Notes: generated from the letters alone by a model not told the origin. A DNA stretch of 50,467 nt from Ministeria vibrans ATCC 50519 (GCA_943704425.1 CALSCP010000313.1:178278-228744); one strand, 5' to 3'; shown: positions 10,484-21,907, counted from the first letter of the stretch. A program made the numbers and translations.

Positions 10484-12552
10484 TCAGACGAGCGCTGAGC
10501 CAGCGACCATATCTCTGCGAGTGTGGCAGTCGACATCACCGTCAAGCAGCTCGGCAAAAGACGGTCCACGACTGCGCTTGGTGGTCGCCTCACACGATGC
10601 GCTGTGCTGTGACGACCCCCGTGAGCGCGATCGCACTTCATCAGCGTTGATGGACGCGTGTTGGTGCTGGCCCTTCTGGCCCTTCTGGCCCTCAAGCAGC
10701 CACCTTGTGTCGTCGTCGGGATCGCCATTAACAAGCGTGTGGAGCGTCGAGGCGTCGTTGCACGGGCGGTTCCCGTCCCCGCCACATCCCCCCTCGTCGT
10801 CTTCGCTCTCCTCAGGCGTCTTGGCACGCCCTGAAAAGTTGACAAAGTATACACCGGCGACAATGAGAACGGCACCCAGCACCTCCAGGGCCTTGTACAG
10901 TGCCGACACGCCGACCCACTCATGCTCAAAGACAGCACCCTCAAAGACACCAAATACGGGCAGAAGGAAGCCCACCATGGTCTGCTTGACACTGCCCACC
11001 GTCGACAAGAGATAAAAGTACAGCACGTACGCGACGACGGTCGAAATGATGCCGAGGTAGAGAATACCAATCCATGCCTGGAGACTAGCGTGCCACAAAA
11101 ACGAAAAGTGTTTCATGTCCTCAAAGGGCGCTGGCGGCCATTGCCAGTTCCATGCAAACGCAAGCAGAACATTCAGAATGGCACCAGATGTGATTTGACC
11201 TGCAGAAAAAAAGAGAAAAAAAAAACACGCAGGAGTGAGTGTGCTACTTGCTTTGAGTTGCGTGTGCTTGCTTACACCAGGCAGTGACGAGCGGATCGAA
11301 GCCACCGAGAGCACGTTTGCCAAAGACACTGGCAATACCGTACGACGCAGTCGCAAGCACAACCATCATGTAGTAGAGAATGGTGATGGGCTTGGCGTGC
11401 GTGCCGTCCACATCAAAAAGTCGTTCGGCGCACACGGTGAAGACCCCACCAAAGCCAACGAAGAGACCGATGCCGCGACGGAGCGTAATCTTCTCGTCCG
11501 GTAGCAAAAAGTGCCCAAAGAGTTGGCCAAACAGAGGAATGGAGGAGTCAAGGACCGACGTGATGCCAACGTTGACGGCCGGTTCGGATTCGGCCCAGGC
11601 AACGAGTCTGCGTATGTGTGTGGCATGTGAGTGTGTATGTCAGTGTGTGTGAGCGAAAGAGTAGTGAGGGGAGAGAGGAACGATGCGTCGAGTGGCACAA
11701 GAGGCTGTCCAGCCCATGTCGGAGAGTGGAGGTGGAGGAGGCCTTACGTGAAGGGGATTGTGTTGTTGAGGAGCCCCATGAGAAAGACGCGAGGGAGAAA
11801 CTTGCGAGCCGTCTCGCCCCAAAGATGCTCCTTGACAATGGCTTTGTGGGCGGGGCGGACGCACGACGCTACGATGTGAAAGGCTGTGAAGAGCAGCGAT
11901 GCAAGAACCAGCCGCATTGCGACGAGAATCGCCTGCAAAGAGAGAGAGAGAGCGGATGAGCAACACAGTCGCGGTATGGCGCAACCCGACACCGAAAAAA
12001 CGCCCACTTGGCAACCATGAGCGAGTCGTGCTTCGCTGGAATGAATAGACTCAGCGCGTTCCGTGACGATTCAACAGAACATGGAGCGTTCCAAGGCGGT
12101 TCTGACCACATCATGCGCAGATAGCGTTTTTTTTTTTTCATGTCTCCTTTTTTTTTTTTTTTTTCATGTCTCCTTTTTTTTTTTTTTCTTCCTCTCATCT
12201 CTCCTCAGCCGATGAGGGAAAGTCCAGCACGCAGTAGACAGCCGCGAGAGGGGGAGGATCGCGTGAATGGGGAGGATTGGCAGGGGCGGCGAGGGAGGAG
12301 GGGGGCGGTGAGGCGACGGAGCGGGGAGGNNNNNNNNNGGGGGAGCGACGCTCAACGGCCGACGGTCGTTCACCGCAGGCGACGGAGCGGGGGCGGGCGG
12401 GCGCGGGGGTGGCTGCCTGGGGCGAGAGTGGCTCTCAACGGCCGATGGTCGTTTACCGCAGGAAAGTAGAGCGCCGACCATTTGATGAAAAGAAAGGCAC
12501 TGCCCCAGATGGCACCCAGGCCGATGAATGCCGCCAGCTCCAGAGGTTTCAT
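10484..12552 (-). CDS. EamA/DMT-family membrane transporter
   Basis: Drug/metabolite-transporter superfamily protein, about 442 residues and roughly ten transmembrane helices. Exons on the minus strand: 12552-12457, 11932-11748, 11607-11276 and 11199-10484. Helix 1 is typical of EamA (GLGAIWGSAFLFIKW) and continues in frame across the first intron into FPA-AILVAMRLVLA. Other family features are NNTIPFT, SSIPLFGQL then LPDEKI, and VAYVLYFYLLSTVGSVKQTM in the second half-repeat. The last ~110 residues form a hydrophilic Ser/acidic cytoplasmic tail (TPEESEDDEGG) with no recognised domain. Intron 1 (519 bp) contains an assembly gap and a duplicated copy of the splice-donor region. The transported compound cannot be deduced. 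Confidence 0.87.
12330..12338. other. Assembly gap (9 N)
   Basis: A run of N lies inside intron 1 of the EamA gene, within a GC-rich tandemly repeated stretch. The gcgacggagcggg motif occurs on both sides of it. Confidence 0.99.
12351..12462. repeat. 29-bp duplication that includes a splice donor
   Basis: Two copies lie at 12351-12379 and 12434-12462 and differ at two bases. On the minus strand the second copy contains the exon 1 donor (GCG|GTAAAC) of the transporter gene. The first copy offers GCG|GTGAAC, 83 bp further into the intron. Confidence 0.85.
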
Positions 12553-12637
12553 GGTCTCGAAAATGTGTTATAAAAAAATCAATTATTATTATTAATTAAG
12601 ATCTCATTTGACCAAATAATTACAAATATTTGCAACC
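12553..12637. promoter_or_regulatory. Compact divergent promoter, transporter / NuSAP-like
   Basis: 85 bp of very AT-rich DNA lies between two divergent start codons. A bidirectional promoter is inferred from spacing; no specific element was recognised. Confidence 0.45.
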
Positions 12638-14000
12638 ATGATCCCGGCGAATTTGACTGCTTTGTCACGAAAAGAACTTCAAAGTCTTGCCAAGACGAAT
12701 GGCGTGCGCGCTAACCAAAAGAGCGACATGATCATTATTGAACTCGAAAAAATCCGCGAGAGCCAAACAACAGCAGCGACGACAACGACGACGGGTGGGG
12801 AGCTCCCCGTCTTGCTCGACGAGAGCGACGCGGCCCTCGGGTCAGACGAACCAGTTCAGGCGGAGATGGACGCTGACTTGTTTGCCGCGATCAATTCGGC
12901 GGATTTCGACGTGTGCCGAAAGAGCATCGAGCGACCGCAAAACACGCCCCAAAAGGCGTCTATGGACTTTGAAATGGTGTGCACAGTGACACCCAAGGAT
13001 GATTGGTAAGCGTGTTTAATGCTTTTATCGGGTTTTTAAGATTTGTTTGTTGGTCACCAAGAATATTTTTTTTAAAAAAATTATTATTCGTCGTAGTGCG
13101 ACACTGCAGGAGCTAGACACACCTGTGGCGACTCCAAAGACAAGTTCAAGTGCAGTTGTGACGAAAGCGGACAAACTGAGCGTTCTAGCCGAGCTGGAGA
13201 AGCGGCTGGGGCATCCGTCGACGATTCGCACGACGGTGGTCGAACCTAACGACGGGAAAGTCGGCACAGTCAACAAAGCACAAGCGGTGCCTGTGCAACG
13301 ACCGAGTGGAGCGGTGCGTGCTGGGCCTCCTGCTAAGAACTGGGAGAAAATCCACAAGCGTCATGCGCTTCCGGGGCGCTCTATTCTCGACGACGAGCGA
13401 CGCCGGGCGGAAAGGCGGGAGAAACTTGCAGCAGCAAAGACGGCCCAGTCATCAACGCGCATTCCACGACTCCCAATGAGTCGCGGTGCAGCGTCTACGA
13501 CTGTTGGGAAAAGTGTTTTGGCTCAGTCTCAGTCAGTCCAGTCGCCGCGCAAGAGACAGGAAGAATACATGTCGGAGTTGAGAAAGAGACTCACTGGGGC
13601 AGCCGAGAAGAAGCGTGTCGAGAATCGCAGTGCGTCTCTCAACAAGCACCGCGACCTGTCAGCGACCACGTCAAAGCAAACGCCCCTGTCCACCGCACCC
13701 GAGAAAAAGACCCCCCTGTCAAGTGCACTTGTGAAAAGGCCCCTGGGAAGCGCCGTTAAGAAGACAGTCATTAGTGGCAGCAAGACAACAGGCAGCACAC
13801 GCAAACAGACAGGGCACACTACAACGCCCGTTCACATGAACACCAGCGTTAAGTCTGCATTCGCGCGCCCTTCTCGCTCTACACCAACGGCATCGGCATC
13901 GCCCACTCTGCGAATTCGCCGCCCCATCACTCCCGTAGCTCCCCTTTCCATGTCCGCGCGTCGCACGGGTCTGCTTCCTAAGGGCCTCATTCCTTTGTAG
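12638..14000 (+). CDS. NUSAP1: NuSAP-like SAP-domain microtubule/spindle protein
   Basis: Protein of 423 residues, exons 12638-13005 and 13097-14000 (phase 2 intron with an AT-rich 3' end). The N-terminal 40 residues form a SAP-like helix-extension-helix (LSRKELQSLAKTNGVRANQK), arranged as in NuSAP. The middle has NWEKIHKRH.LPGRSILDDERRR, resembling the conserved NuSAP motif around its helical box. The C-terminal half is very basic and Ser/Thr/Lys-rich with repeated TPLS and TTSKQ-like segments, as expected of a microtubule- or chromatin-binding region. NuSAP stabilises spindle microtubules near chromosomes. Sequence outside these motifs is weakly conserved, so another SAP-domain nuclear protein remains possible. 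Confidence 0.62.
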
Positions 14001-14358
14001 AGTGGAATTCTTGGTATAATAAATAATTTTACTTCAACATATGTTAACAATTAAAAATTACTATAATAAGAAAAGCAAAATTAATAGAGAATCCAGAGCC
14101 GTCCTCAATGATATATACAAAAAAACGAAGAGCACAATACTTCGCGGTAGAATAATAAATTAATTATTATAATTATTTTATTATTTCTATTACTATTACT
14201 CTTATTATTATTATTATTATTATAAGACGTATAATTATAATCATAAAATTAATTTTATTATTTTAATAATAATATAAGAAGAATGACCAGGAGAAGGACG
14301 AAAGGCAGTGCAAACGATATAATTATCATTATGAAAGAGGGGTATAAAGAAGGGGCAG
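14001..14358. other. Convergent intergenic, ATT/TTA-rich
   Basis: AT-rich DNA between two convergent stop codons, with long runs of TTA/ATT triplets at 14150-14280. aataaat-type polyadenylation signals lie near 14020 on the plus strand. No ORF or RNA gene seen. Confidence 0.6.
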
Positions 14359-16150
14359 TTACTCGGGCTTTTGCAACACGCAGAAACTGACAGCGCGACG
14401 GTTTGATGGGAGGCTGGGAGAGGAGGTGGAGAACTTGGCGCGGCCGACAATGGGGGAGATCGGCGGAGAGGAGAGGGTCGAGACAGAGGGCATGCTAGAG
14501 AGCGACCGCGTCTCGTTGCTGTCCAGGGACTGTGCCGTCGCTGTGGCTGAGCGCTCGTCTCGCGCACTTGCCAGAAGTCGCGCAAAAACGGTTGTGCTGA
14601 GCGCGTTGGAGTTGTGTCGCACTGGAACTCCCTCGGTGAGCGGGACGGTACCCCCTGAGTCGCTGCCGCGGCGAGTGCGGAACCCAAGACGGCTCCCAAT
14701 CATCGAGGAAAGCACACGCGAGCCAAGAGCACGAGGCGACGTCACACACGCGCTGCTGAGGGACGACGACGATGTCGAAAGAGACTGACGCCGTGAGCTA
14801 CTGGGCGTCGTTGAAGGTGAGCCACTGATGGACGACGTGCCGTCCGACACCTGCGAGAGCACACTCGCACGACGCTCGCTGAGAATTGTCGAACTGTTCT
14901 TGGGCACTCGCAGGTGGATCTGCTCAAGGCTGCCCGTTGCAAACGCACAGATTCTAATCATGGAAAAACTTATTAATGCCCATGGAGTCTTGTAGAGGGT
15001 GAGGGGGTACCTTTCGGCAAGGTCCTTGGGAGCACGTCCGACAACCCACTCAATGACGTGGATCTGGTCGACTCCGCCATCGAGCACAGCAGCAAGCTCG
15101 CCCATGACAAGCTCATTGGTGTCAGCGTGCCACTCGAGACTGCACGATGCGATGAAAAGCGACGTGAGCCGGTCCAGCTGCTGGTTGATGGAGTGCTCTT
15201 CAAAAACCTCGCCACTGAGAAATGGGATGGACATGGGATGAGAAAGACGAATCAGTAGTGCACAAAATGAAGGCAGATCAGGGGCACATACGAATCGGGA
15301 GCATCACAGGCGTAGAGAGCGCAGAGGACGGACGGGTCGTATTCGGACAGGGCAAAGGCAGCGCGCGGATCGTCGGTGGGAAAGTAGGGTTTGCCCGAGA
15401 AGTTCCTGTTGGCGCGGAGGATACCCAGCTCAATATCGAGCAGAGAAAAGCGCACGTTGTTGATGATGTAGGCGTGGTTCTCGAAGAAGCGACTCGACAT
15501 CTTGTCGCCTTCCTTGAGGTTGAACTGTGCAAAAAGCGACCGTTTAAATTAATAACGTCATTAAAATAACAATAAAAGTAAAGTGAATTATTATTATTAT
15601 TGATGAATTTAAAATTAATTATTATAATAATAATAATAATTATTATTATTATTGTGTGTGTGTGTGTGTGTGTGTGCGTGTACCTGGGCATGTCGCTTGA
15701 GGCTCACGTAGACGTTCATGAAGAAAACAAGACGTTGCTCGTTGCTCATGGAGCTCAGAGTGACGCGCTGCAGATAGATGGACAGCTCAAGAAGATGAAT
15801 GGTTGGGTCAAGACGAATGTCCGATCCGCTGGCCATGGGGATGGGCTCAGTCGGCAGCTGGCAGGCATGCTGGGCAAGAGCGCGGGACAGCAAGACGGGC
15901 GCGTGAACGAGGGCGTCAGAGACAATAGCGGCATTGAGGGCGTAGTGTGGGGGCTGTTTCTCGTCGCCCAACCACCGATAAAGCACGTCGCTCGACGCCG
16001 CAAACGTGGTGTGTGCTTTTTTCGGTCCCAGCACACACCGGATAAACCCTGCTCGAAATAGAAAAGACAAAGTACCAAAAAAAAAACCAAGACTAGTTGT
16101 ACACCTTCATCCTACTCAACTCCCTTTTGAGTCAGACACAGAGACACCAT

Positions 16151-16191
<41 letters not shown>

Positions 16192-17385
16192 AAACAAACA
16201 AAAATTAGTTCGGATCTAAGAGACCGGCAGATGGAAACTGCTTTTGGAAAGTGACCTCGATCGACAAATCGTTGGACAAATGCGGTTGTATCGACCGCCG
16301 TGAGTTCCTTTTCGCCAAAGAGCCACATGTAGAGGGCCTGGCCCGAAAAGCTCATGGGGTGCTTCTTAAACGGAGGCACTTTGGGGTCGCGCGGTTGAGC
16401 GCCTCGCGCGGCCATTCTGCAGAGAATGACGTCTTCGTCGAGGCTCGGAGTCACCGTGGTGGTAGTGGTTGAGTCGAGGGCGAGCAGGACCGCCTCCAGC
16501 GGCGTCAGCAGGGCCGGCGTCGAGTCAACGGGAGCGTCGTTCTTTTCGACGTGGCGAAGGAGAAAGTTGCGCTCCGCTTGCGCGAGTCTGTGGAGTCCTT
16601 CGAGGCCGTCGGTGACCGGCACGTCGTTGAAAAAGACTGTGGGCACCGTGGACGTCGACAGAAGCCTGCGCATCTCCTTGAGGCGGTGAGGCAAAGCAAC
16701 GACATCAATCTATTTTTTTTGGAATGTTAGGAAAGGCTGAAGACGATAATTCGCTTCACGGCGCAACACAATGCTCAATTAGGCATACGCCATACGTCAG
16801 AAACATTACATAGAGCTAAGAATGCAGTCACAAACAACCGCTGAAAAGTTCGGAGATTTCTTTTTTTCTTCTTTTTTTCTTTCGCTAAAAAAGTCGCTTT
16901 TGTTTGATTTGGGCAATAGGGTTTACCTTGTGCACGGCGAGGTCGCGCTCGATGAGGAACCGTTCAACATCACGTGACGCAGGGCTACGGTCGGTGTAGA
17001 GCGTCACACGTCCATGCTGAGTGAATTTGCGGCGGTGAGGACGACGCGAAACAGAGTTCTTGGAGAGGGTCGCACGGTCGATGGCGCCTAGACACTGCTG
17101 TCGGATGATATCGTTGCCGATAACGTGCTCAAGAAGGTCGCATTCTTGCAATGCTTTCGTTAGCGAGACAAGCCTGGAAGAACATTGATGACGTCAGACT
17201 CCATTGAGGCTTTGTTGTTGTTCGCGAGTGTGGCACGCAGAGCCTTACCCGTCTCGGTTCATCTTCTCGCCGATCTCCTTTAGGATGGAGCGACTCGTCG
17301 ACAGCGGATTGGAGGCAATCTCGGACAGGCGTGAGTAGGAATCCTTGCCACAAAGACGTTTGGGCTCTTCCGAAGTCGATGACAT
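14359..17385 (-). CDS. Glutaredoxin-fold / DEP / DUF547 protein
   Basis: Protein of 744 residues. Exons on the minus strand: 17385-17249, 17173-16927, 16709-16256, 16048-15684, 15524-15292, 15214-15011 and 14953-14359; phases agree. The domain series Grx-DEP-DUF547 is known mainly from plant and protist proteins. The glutaredoxin fold spans about residues 101-175 (RVTLYTDRSPASRDVERFL, cis-Pro loop TVPTVFFN at 149-156). Its CxxC position reads DRSP, so no redox cysteine is present and it should not act as a thiol oxidoreductase. DEP follows (AFVQRFVDRGFIRC...SSDVLYRWL). DUF547 has the expected C-terminal R-ICAFATGS segment. The 55-bp intron at 15010-14954 leaves the frame open if retained, but its removal restores the DUF547 consensus. 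The tail of about 180 residues is Ser-rich. The donor after exon 3 (GTCACT) is weak. Function unknown. Confidence 0.82.
16152..16190 (+). repeat. Poly-A tract (39 bp) in intron
   Basis: 39 consecutive A in an intron of the DEP/DUF547 gene; poly-T in the transcript sense, upstream of the acceptor region. Confidence 0.95.
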
Positions 17386-17759
17386 GATTCGAAAGAGACT
17401 GAAAGTAGCGGGTAGGGTGTGAAAGGCTAGAGTCTTGATGTATACGCGGCCAGCGCAACTACGTAGGATGAATAAGAGTGTCTTGACTGTCTTTCACTCT
17501 TTTGTCTCTCAACCACATAATTTTTATTATTATTATTTGTTTGACTCTTCACAAAGTTCACTCCAGGACCCAGGACATACCACATATTATTTCTTTAGAC
17601 CTAACTCCTAAGTAATAAGTTGGAGCAAGTTTTCTCTTACTTCTTAGTCACTTCAATTTCGTTTTGCAGAAGCCCATTTTGAGTAAGTCGAAATACAAAC
17701 CAAATCGTACTTTGAACTTTCACACTTTTTAGCACTCGGTCCACCGTTGCGGGATTTAT
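17386..17759. promoter_or_regulatory. Divergent intergenic, DEP gene / Kir-like gene
   Basis: 374 bp between divergent genes, AT-rich in the middle (17520-17700). It should hold both promoters and 5' UTRs. No defined element was recognised beyond a TTTATAT box-like string just before the ATG at 17760. Confidence 0.4.
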
Positions 17760-17820
17760 ATGCAGCCGACCCGCCCGCGCCACCGACGGTCTATCAAGCA
17801 GCGCACTGTGAGTGCAAAGC

Positions 17821-19696
17821 ATGCCACGACAAAGTTTCTCTCGCTCGAAAAGGTCATCACAAATCCACCAAAGAAGGTTATTTTGTCGCTCATACGCAAA
17901 TACGCAGACGAGCAAGTACCACGAGCGCGATGGAATCGTTGCTGTTCAACGTGTCAAATCCGTCCACGCGTGGCGCAGGAATGCATATGCGCACATTCTG
18001 ACGTTGCGGTGGAGTTGGGTCCTCTTCACTCTGCTTGTCGCTGTATTTGCTCTCTCTCTCGTCTTCGCCGCGCTGTACGCGATTGACTCGCGCGGTCTCG
18101 ACATCACCGATGGCACCAATCGGTTTGCGGCCGCCTACTTGTATGCTCTCTCCGTCACCACGACCGTCGTCGACTCGCCTTATCCCGCCAATTCGCACTA
18201 CACTGTGTGTCTGTCCAACCTGCAAATGATCATCTCACAGGTACTGCTGCATCTATATAGGCGTAGCCACAGGCGCCATTTTTTTTTCTGCCACACTCTA
18301 AACGTACACACATGCTTTGTATCAGCTGCTGTGGGTGTTCACAACGGGCATTGTGTTTGCGCGTCTCTCGCAGCCAATGCCCGAGTTGTCCATGGCGAAC
18401 ACGTTTGTCACGACGCGCCTCGGCGACTACGACCATCTGTTGCTGCGGGTGGTGCTCACTGGCGAACCCCCGACGCTGCTTAGTGTCACGTTCAACATCG
18501 AGATGGGTTTATTCCGTGTGTGTCCTGTGACAGGTCCCTTTATTATGCTGCGTATGCTTGAGCTCTCTCGTCCCTTCGTCCCGCGCATGCGCTTTGCCGC
18601 AACCTTACGCCACATTATTGACGAGTCGTCGCCGCTGTGGGGCGTCTCGCTTGATGAACTAACTGCCCCCGACTCGACTAGCTTCTTTAATGTGTCCGTC
18701 TTTGCAACGCATCCCGTGTCAATGCAACCCGTCATGGTCACACGCGAGTACGCAGGCAGCGACATCCGCGTCAACCACCACTACGAGAACATGATCAACA
18801 TGAGCGACCCGCGCTACACCAAGCTCATTGATCACACTCTGTTGCATTCCACCATTCCTGCAATGCCGGGCGACGACACATGTGGAGAAGGGCCAACGGT
18901 TGTGGCGGATGGCGACGCAGTCGAGGTGGGTCACGTTGATGAGGAAGACCCATCTAGCGCAGGAGGAGCTGCAGAGCCCAGCGTGCATCTGACACAAGAG
19001 CAGCAGTTACACGCTCACGAGGAGGATGCGGACACTGGCGAATGGCGTGGACGTGTGGGGCGCAGCGCGCGCGTCTTGCGTGCCCCCTCCTCCATCTCCA
19101 TGTTGAGCACTCACTCCCACAACCGCCCACTACTCGCCACCACCGACAACGTTTCAATTGCCATGGCCGAAATGCACGACCGTGGACGACTCTCATACAA
19201 CCCGCGCGCCGCCCGCCCTGCGTCCACTACAAGCCACATGAGTGCCCTTAACCCGCGCGCCACTCATCGGCCTGCATCAACTGCATCGGTCGTGAGCGTC
19301 GCTGACAACGAGCATGGCCACGACATCCACAGCCATGACACTGGGATGCCTGTCGTCACTACCCGTGCCGTCCAGGGCAACCTTGACGACGGCAGCGCTG
19401 GACAGGTGGGCATCTACACCGTCAACGCTGCCGACCTCGTCGTCTCCGACAACACCGCCACTCCTAGCGGCAATGCGAGTCTCCATGTGCCCTACGCGCC
19501 CGTCGGTAGTGCCACTCCCACCTCCTCCTCTTCCGTTCTTCCCTCCGTCGCGCATCTCCGCTCCCACTCTTCTCGTCCCACGAGCACCATGTCCTCCCAG
19601 TCGACTGTGAGTCACCATCTTGAGATTACGCCCGGCTCCACGCCCCAGACCTTTCGTCTTGGCGACACTCTCATCACAGTCAATCCAGCAACGTAG
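17821..19696 (+). CDS. Kir-family channel with non-canonical selectivity filter
   Basis: About 596 residues, exons 17821-18240 and 18326-19696, phase 0. The N-terminus (HERDGIVAVQRV) and slide region lead into TM1 (WSWVLFTLLVAVFALSLVF). The pore helix and filter follow, then TM2 (LLWVFTTGIVFARLSQP) and a Kir cytoplasmic domain. The domain is diagnostic: LRHIIDESSPLWGVSLDEL, MVTREYAGSDIRVNHHYENM and KLIDHTLLHSTIP. At the filter, where Kir channels have TTIGYG, this reads TTVVDS (residues 114-119, nt 18160-18177). K+ selectivity is therefore doubtful; it may be a differently selective or non-conducting subunit. The C-terminal ~250 residues are Ser/Thr/His-rich. Start is uncertain: an ATG at 17760 with a good donor (GTGAGTG at 17808) and an acceptor at 17904-17906 gives an alternative in-frame N-terminus. 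Confidence 0.85.
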
Positions 19697-19801
19697 GAGC
19701 GCATCATCAACATCAACAACATAATTGAATATGTCCTACTCTTTGTACTCGCTATATAACTTAAGTTTATTTTATCATATTGAATTGATGATGACACAGG
19801 C

Positions 19802-21813
19802 TCAAGAGAAGTATGAGTCGATCCAGTCGTTCCATTGCTGCTGCCAGAAGGACTGAAGAGCGGTGGACTCCTCAGGGGAGGCAGCAATGCACGCAATGGA
19901 GTTGAGAGCGAGCTGCTTGAGCGTGCCCAGCGTAACAGTGCTGTTGCCCATGCCCACATACTAAATGACAAGGATGGAAGTAAGAGAAGCGAAATGAGAA
20001 AACTGTTCATACCGTTTCAAAGTAGTCGTAGACAACATTGGTGCCAAATACAGCGGGATCGTCAGAGCTAGAAAGAAAAAGAGAAAGAGAAGGGGAGAGA
20101 AAGTGAGAGAGATCGTGAGACAACACGACAAGGAACATGCGACGACATACAAACACACACACTCACTGCTCTCATTCACTCACTGCTCTCATTCAATCGC
20201 TGCTCTCATTCACTCGCTGCTCTCATTCACTCACTCACTTTCACACACACATACTTGATTGTGACGCGAAGCGCGCCGTCGGCAAGAAAGGCCATTAGAG
20301 GATGGTTGCGCAGGTCAGCGACCAGCTTGAGCACCTGGTTGCTGATGGGCGACACCTCAACACAGACACCCTGGGCGTGCGCATGCTCAACCAGCAGTGG
20401 GTGGTGGGCCAGTGCATAGCCATGACCAATGCGTCGCGTTCCGAGGAGCAATGCGTCATACAGATTCCCGTCGACTGTGGTTCCCTCCCAGTTGGTCTCT
20501 CCCGCGTGAAAGTAGAATGGGATGCTTACGTTGGCTGCTTTCTGTGCACTCACAAAGTCCAACAGCGTTGCCGCAAAGTACTCGAGTGGGTAACCCGAGT
20601 CCTCGCGAGCAACAAGGTCAAACCCCATTAGTTGCGTCGGGTACTGTGCCTTCATCACCAGGGCAAGCTTCCACGCCGCCTCAATGCTGCTCACTGGCTC
20701 AAACCGCAACCCAGAGTAAATCACCTTGGCACCAAAAAACTCGTTGGGCATCTCACGCTTGACCGTCTCGGCTGCGGCCACAATGAGCCCAAGGACACGC
20801 TCGGGCGGATACACAGTCCCTTGCTCGTCCACCACAGGATCCAACACAGCGCGAATCTCAACCCAGGCTAGGCCATTCTTGGCCTCTCGTCGAAACGCCT
20901 CCTCTTGGTACCCAGTGTACACTGGCAAGTAGTGCAATAGACCGTCACTATAAACACAGATGTAGCGTAAGCGGAAAGTAAAACGAAAAAACCCATTAAC
21001 AAATTGACATTATATTTTGTCAGGTACCAAAGATCGAGTCTCGCCTGAAACTGCGTCCAGACAATGCCTTCGTTCGGGTAGCGCTCGTAGGGATCGGGAA
21101 CAATCAGTGTCAAGTTGGCATACATGGCATCGTCATACGCAGTTGCGTTTTTCGACGCAGACCGCGCGGCATTGACCGACTGCCACTCGCACTGGGTGGG
21201 TGCGCCGTAGATGGAGCCCGTGGCACGGAAGCGCGCAATCTGCTCGGGACTCGACCAGCGCTTGGGTCGGCCATACGCATCTCCAAGTGGATGTGCTCGC
21301 CGTCCAGTCGGGGGCTGTGTAGTGTTGGTCAGGAGGGGAAGAAACCAGAAGGAAGAGGGGAGAAAAGAGAGAGGGAATGAGTCATACCTGTGAGAAATAG
21401 GCGTAGTGCTGAACTCCCTCTTCGTCAAAGCACGTGTAGCAATCGGGCCGATAGGAGGCGTTGGCGATGATCCAGTGGAGATCCAGGCGACTGTTTTCGT
21501 GCAGGTGGAGCATTGCGCCTTTGGGCATGGCCTGCAGGCGCGCGAACAACTCGGTGTGTTCGATCGCATCGCGGCTGTGGAAAATGTGGAGCGACGGCAG
21601 CGGCGCACCGTCGTCCATGTGGGCTGCAACACGGGCACTCTTCAGCGACTGCAAGTGCGCATCCACAGCTGCCTCCTTGGCCGACAGCCGCGCCGTCTGT
21701 CTCATGGCTGTCTCGGCGTCAACCAGCTTTGCACGGTCGCGCATGTACGAAGCGAGGTCGGCGGACACCATCGCCACCGCACACACCAATACAATTGCCA
21801 CTCCTCGAACCAT
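19802..21813 (-). CDS. ADA2: ADA2/ADGF-type secreted adenosine deaminase
   Basis: Growth-factor-type adenosine deaminase of about 539 residues; converts adenosine to inosine outside the cell. Exons on the minus strand: 21813-21388, 21314-21028, 20947-20255, 20067-20013 and 19960-19802; all phases join. A signal peptide is clear (MVRGVAIVLVCAVAMVSA), which favours this Met over an in-frame one 18 codons upstream. Zinc and catalytic motifs are intact: MPKGAMLHLHENS (H103, H105), YFHAGETNWEGT, RIGHGYAL, EVSPISNQVLKLV with DLRNHP, and NSDDPAVFG formed across an intron. The C-terminal LKQLALNSI and FWQQQWNDWI also match the family. It is convergent with the Kir-like gene (105 bp) and divergent from the ankyrin gene (94 bp). 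Confidence 0.94.
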
Positions 21814-21907
21814 ACTGCACAATGAGGAACTGAATAATTTGACTTTTATGAACGATCGAGAGTTCATCGAGATTCAAGATTCAAGTCATTCTTTTTTTTC
21901 TTTGGAA
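21814..21907. promoter_or_regulatory. Compact divergent promoter, ADA2 / ankyrin gene
   Basis: 94 bp between divergent start codons; shared bidirectional promoter inferred from spacing only. Confidence 0.45.

Noticed and set aside
10443-11015. Plus-strand 190-residue open frame
   Set aside because: It is antisense to the last exon of the EamA transporter and has no recognisable motif.
14954-15010. Reading through the short DEP/DUF547 intron as coding
   Set aside because: The frame stays open, but GT-AG boundaries and phase fit, and removal restores the DUF547 consensus (AER-ICAFATGS).
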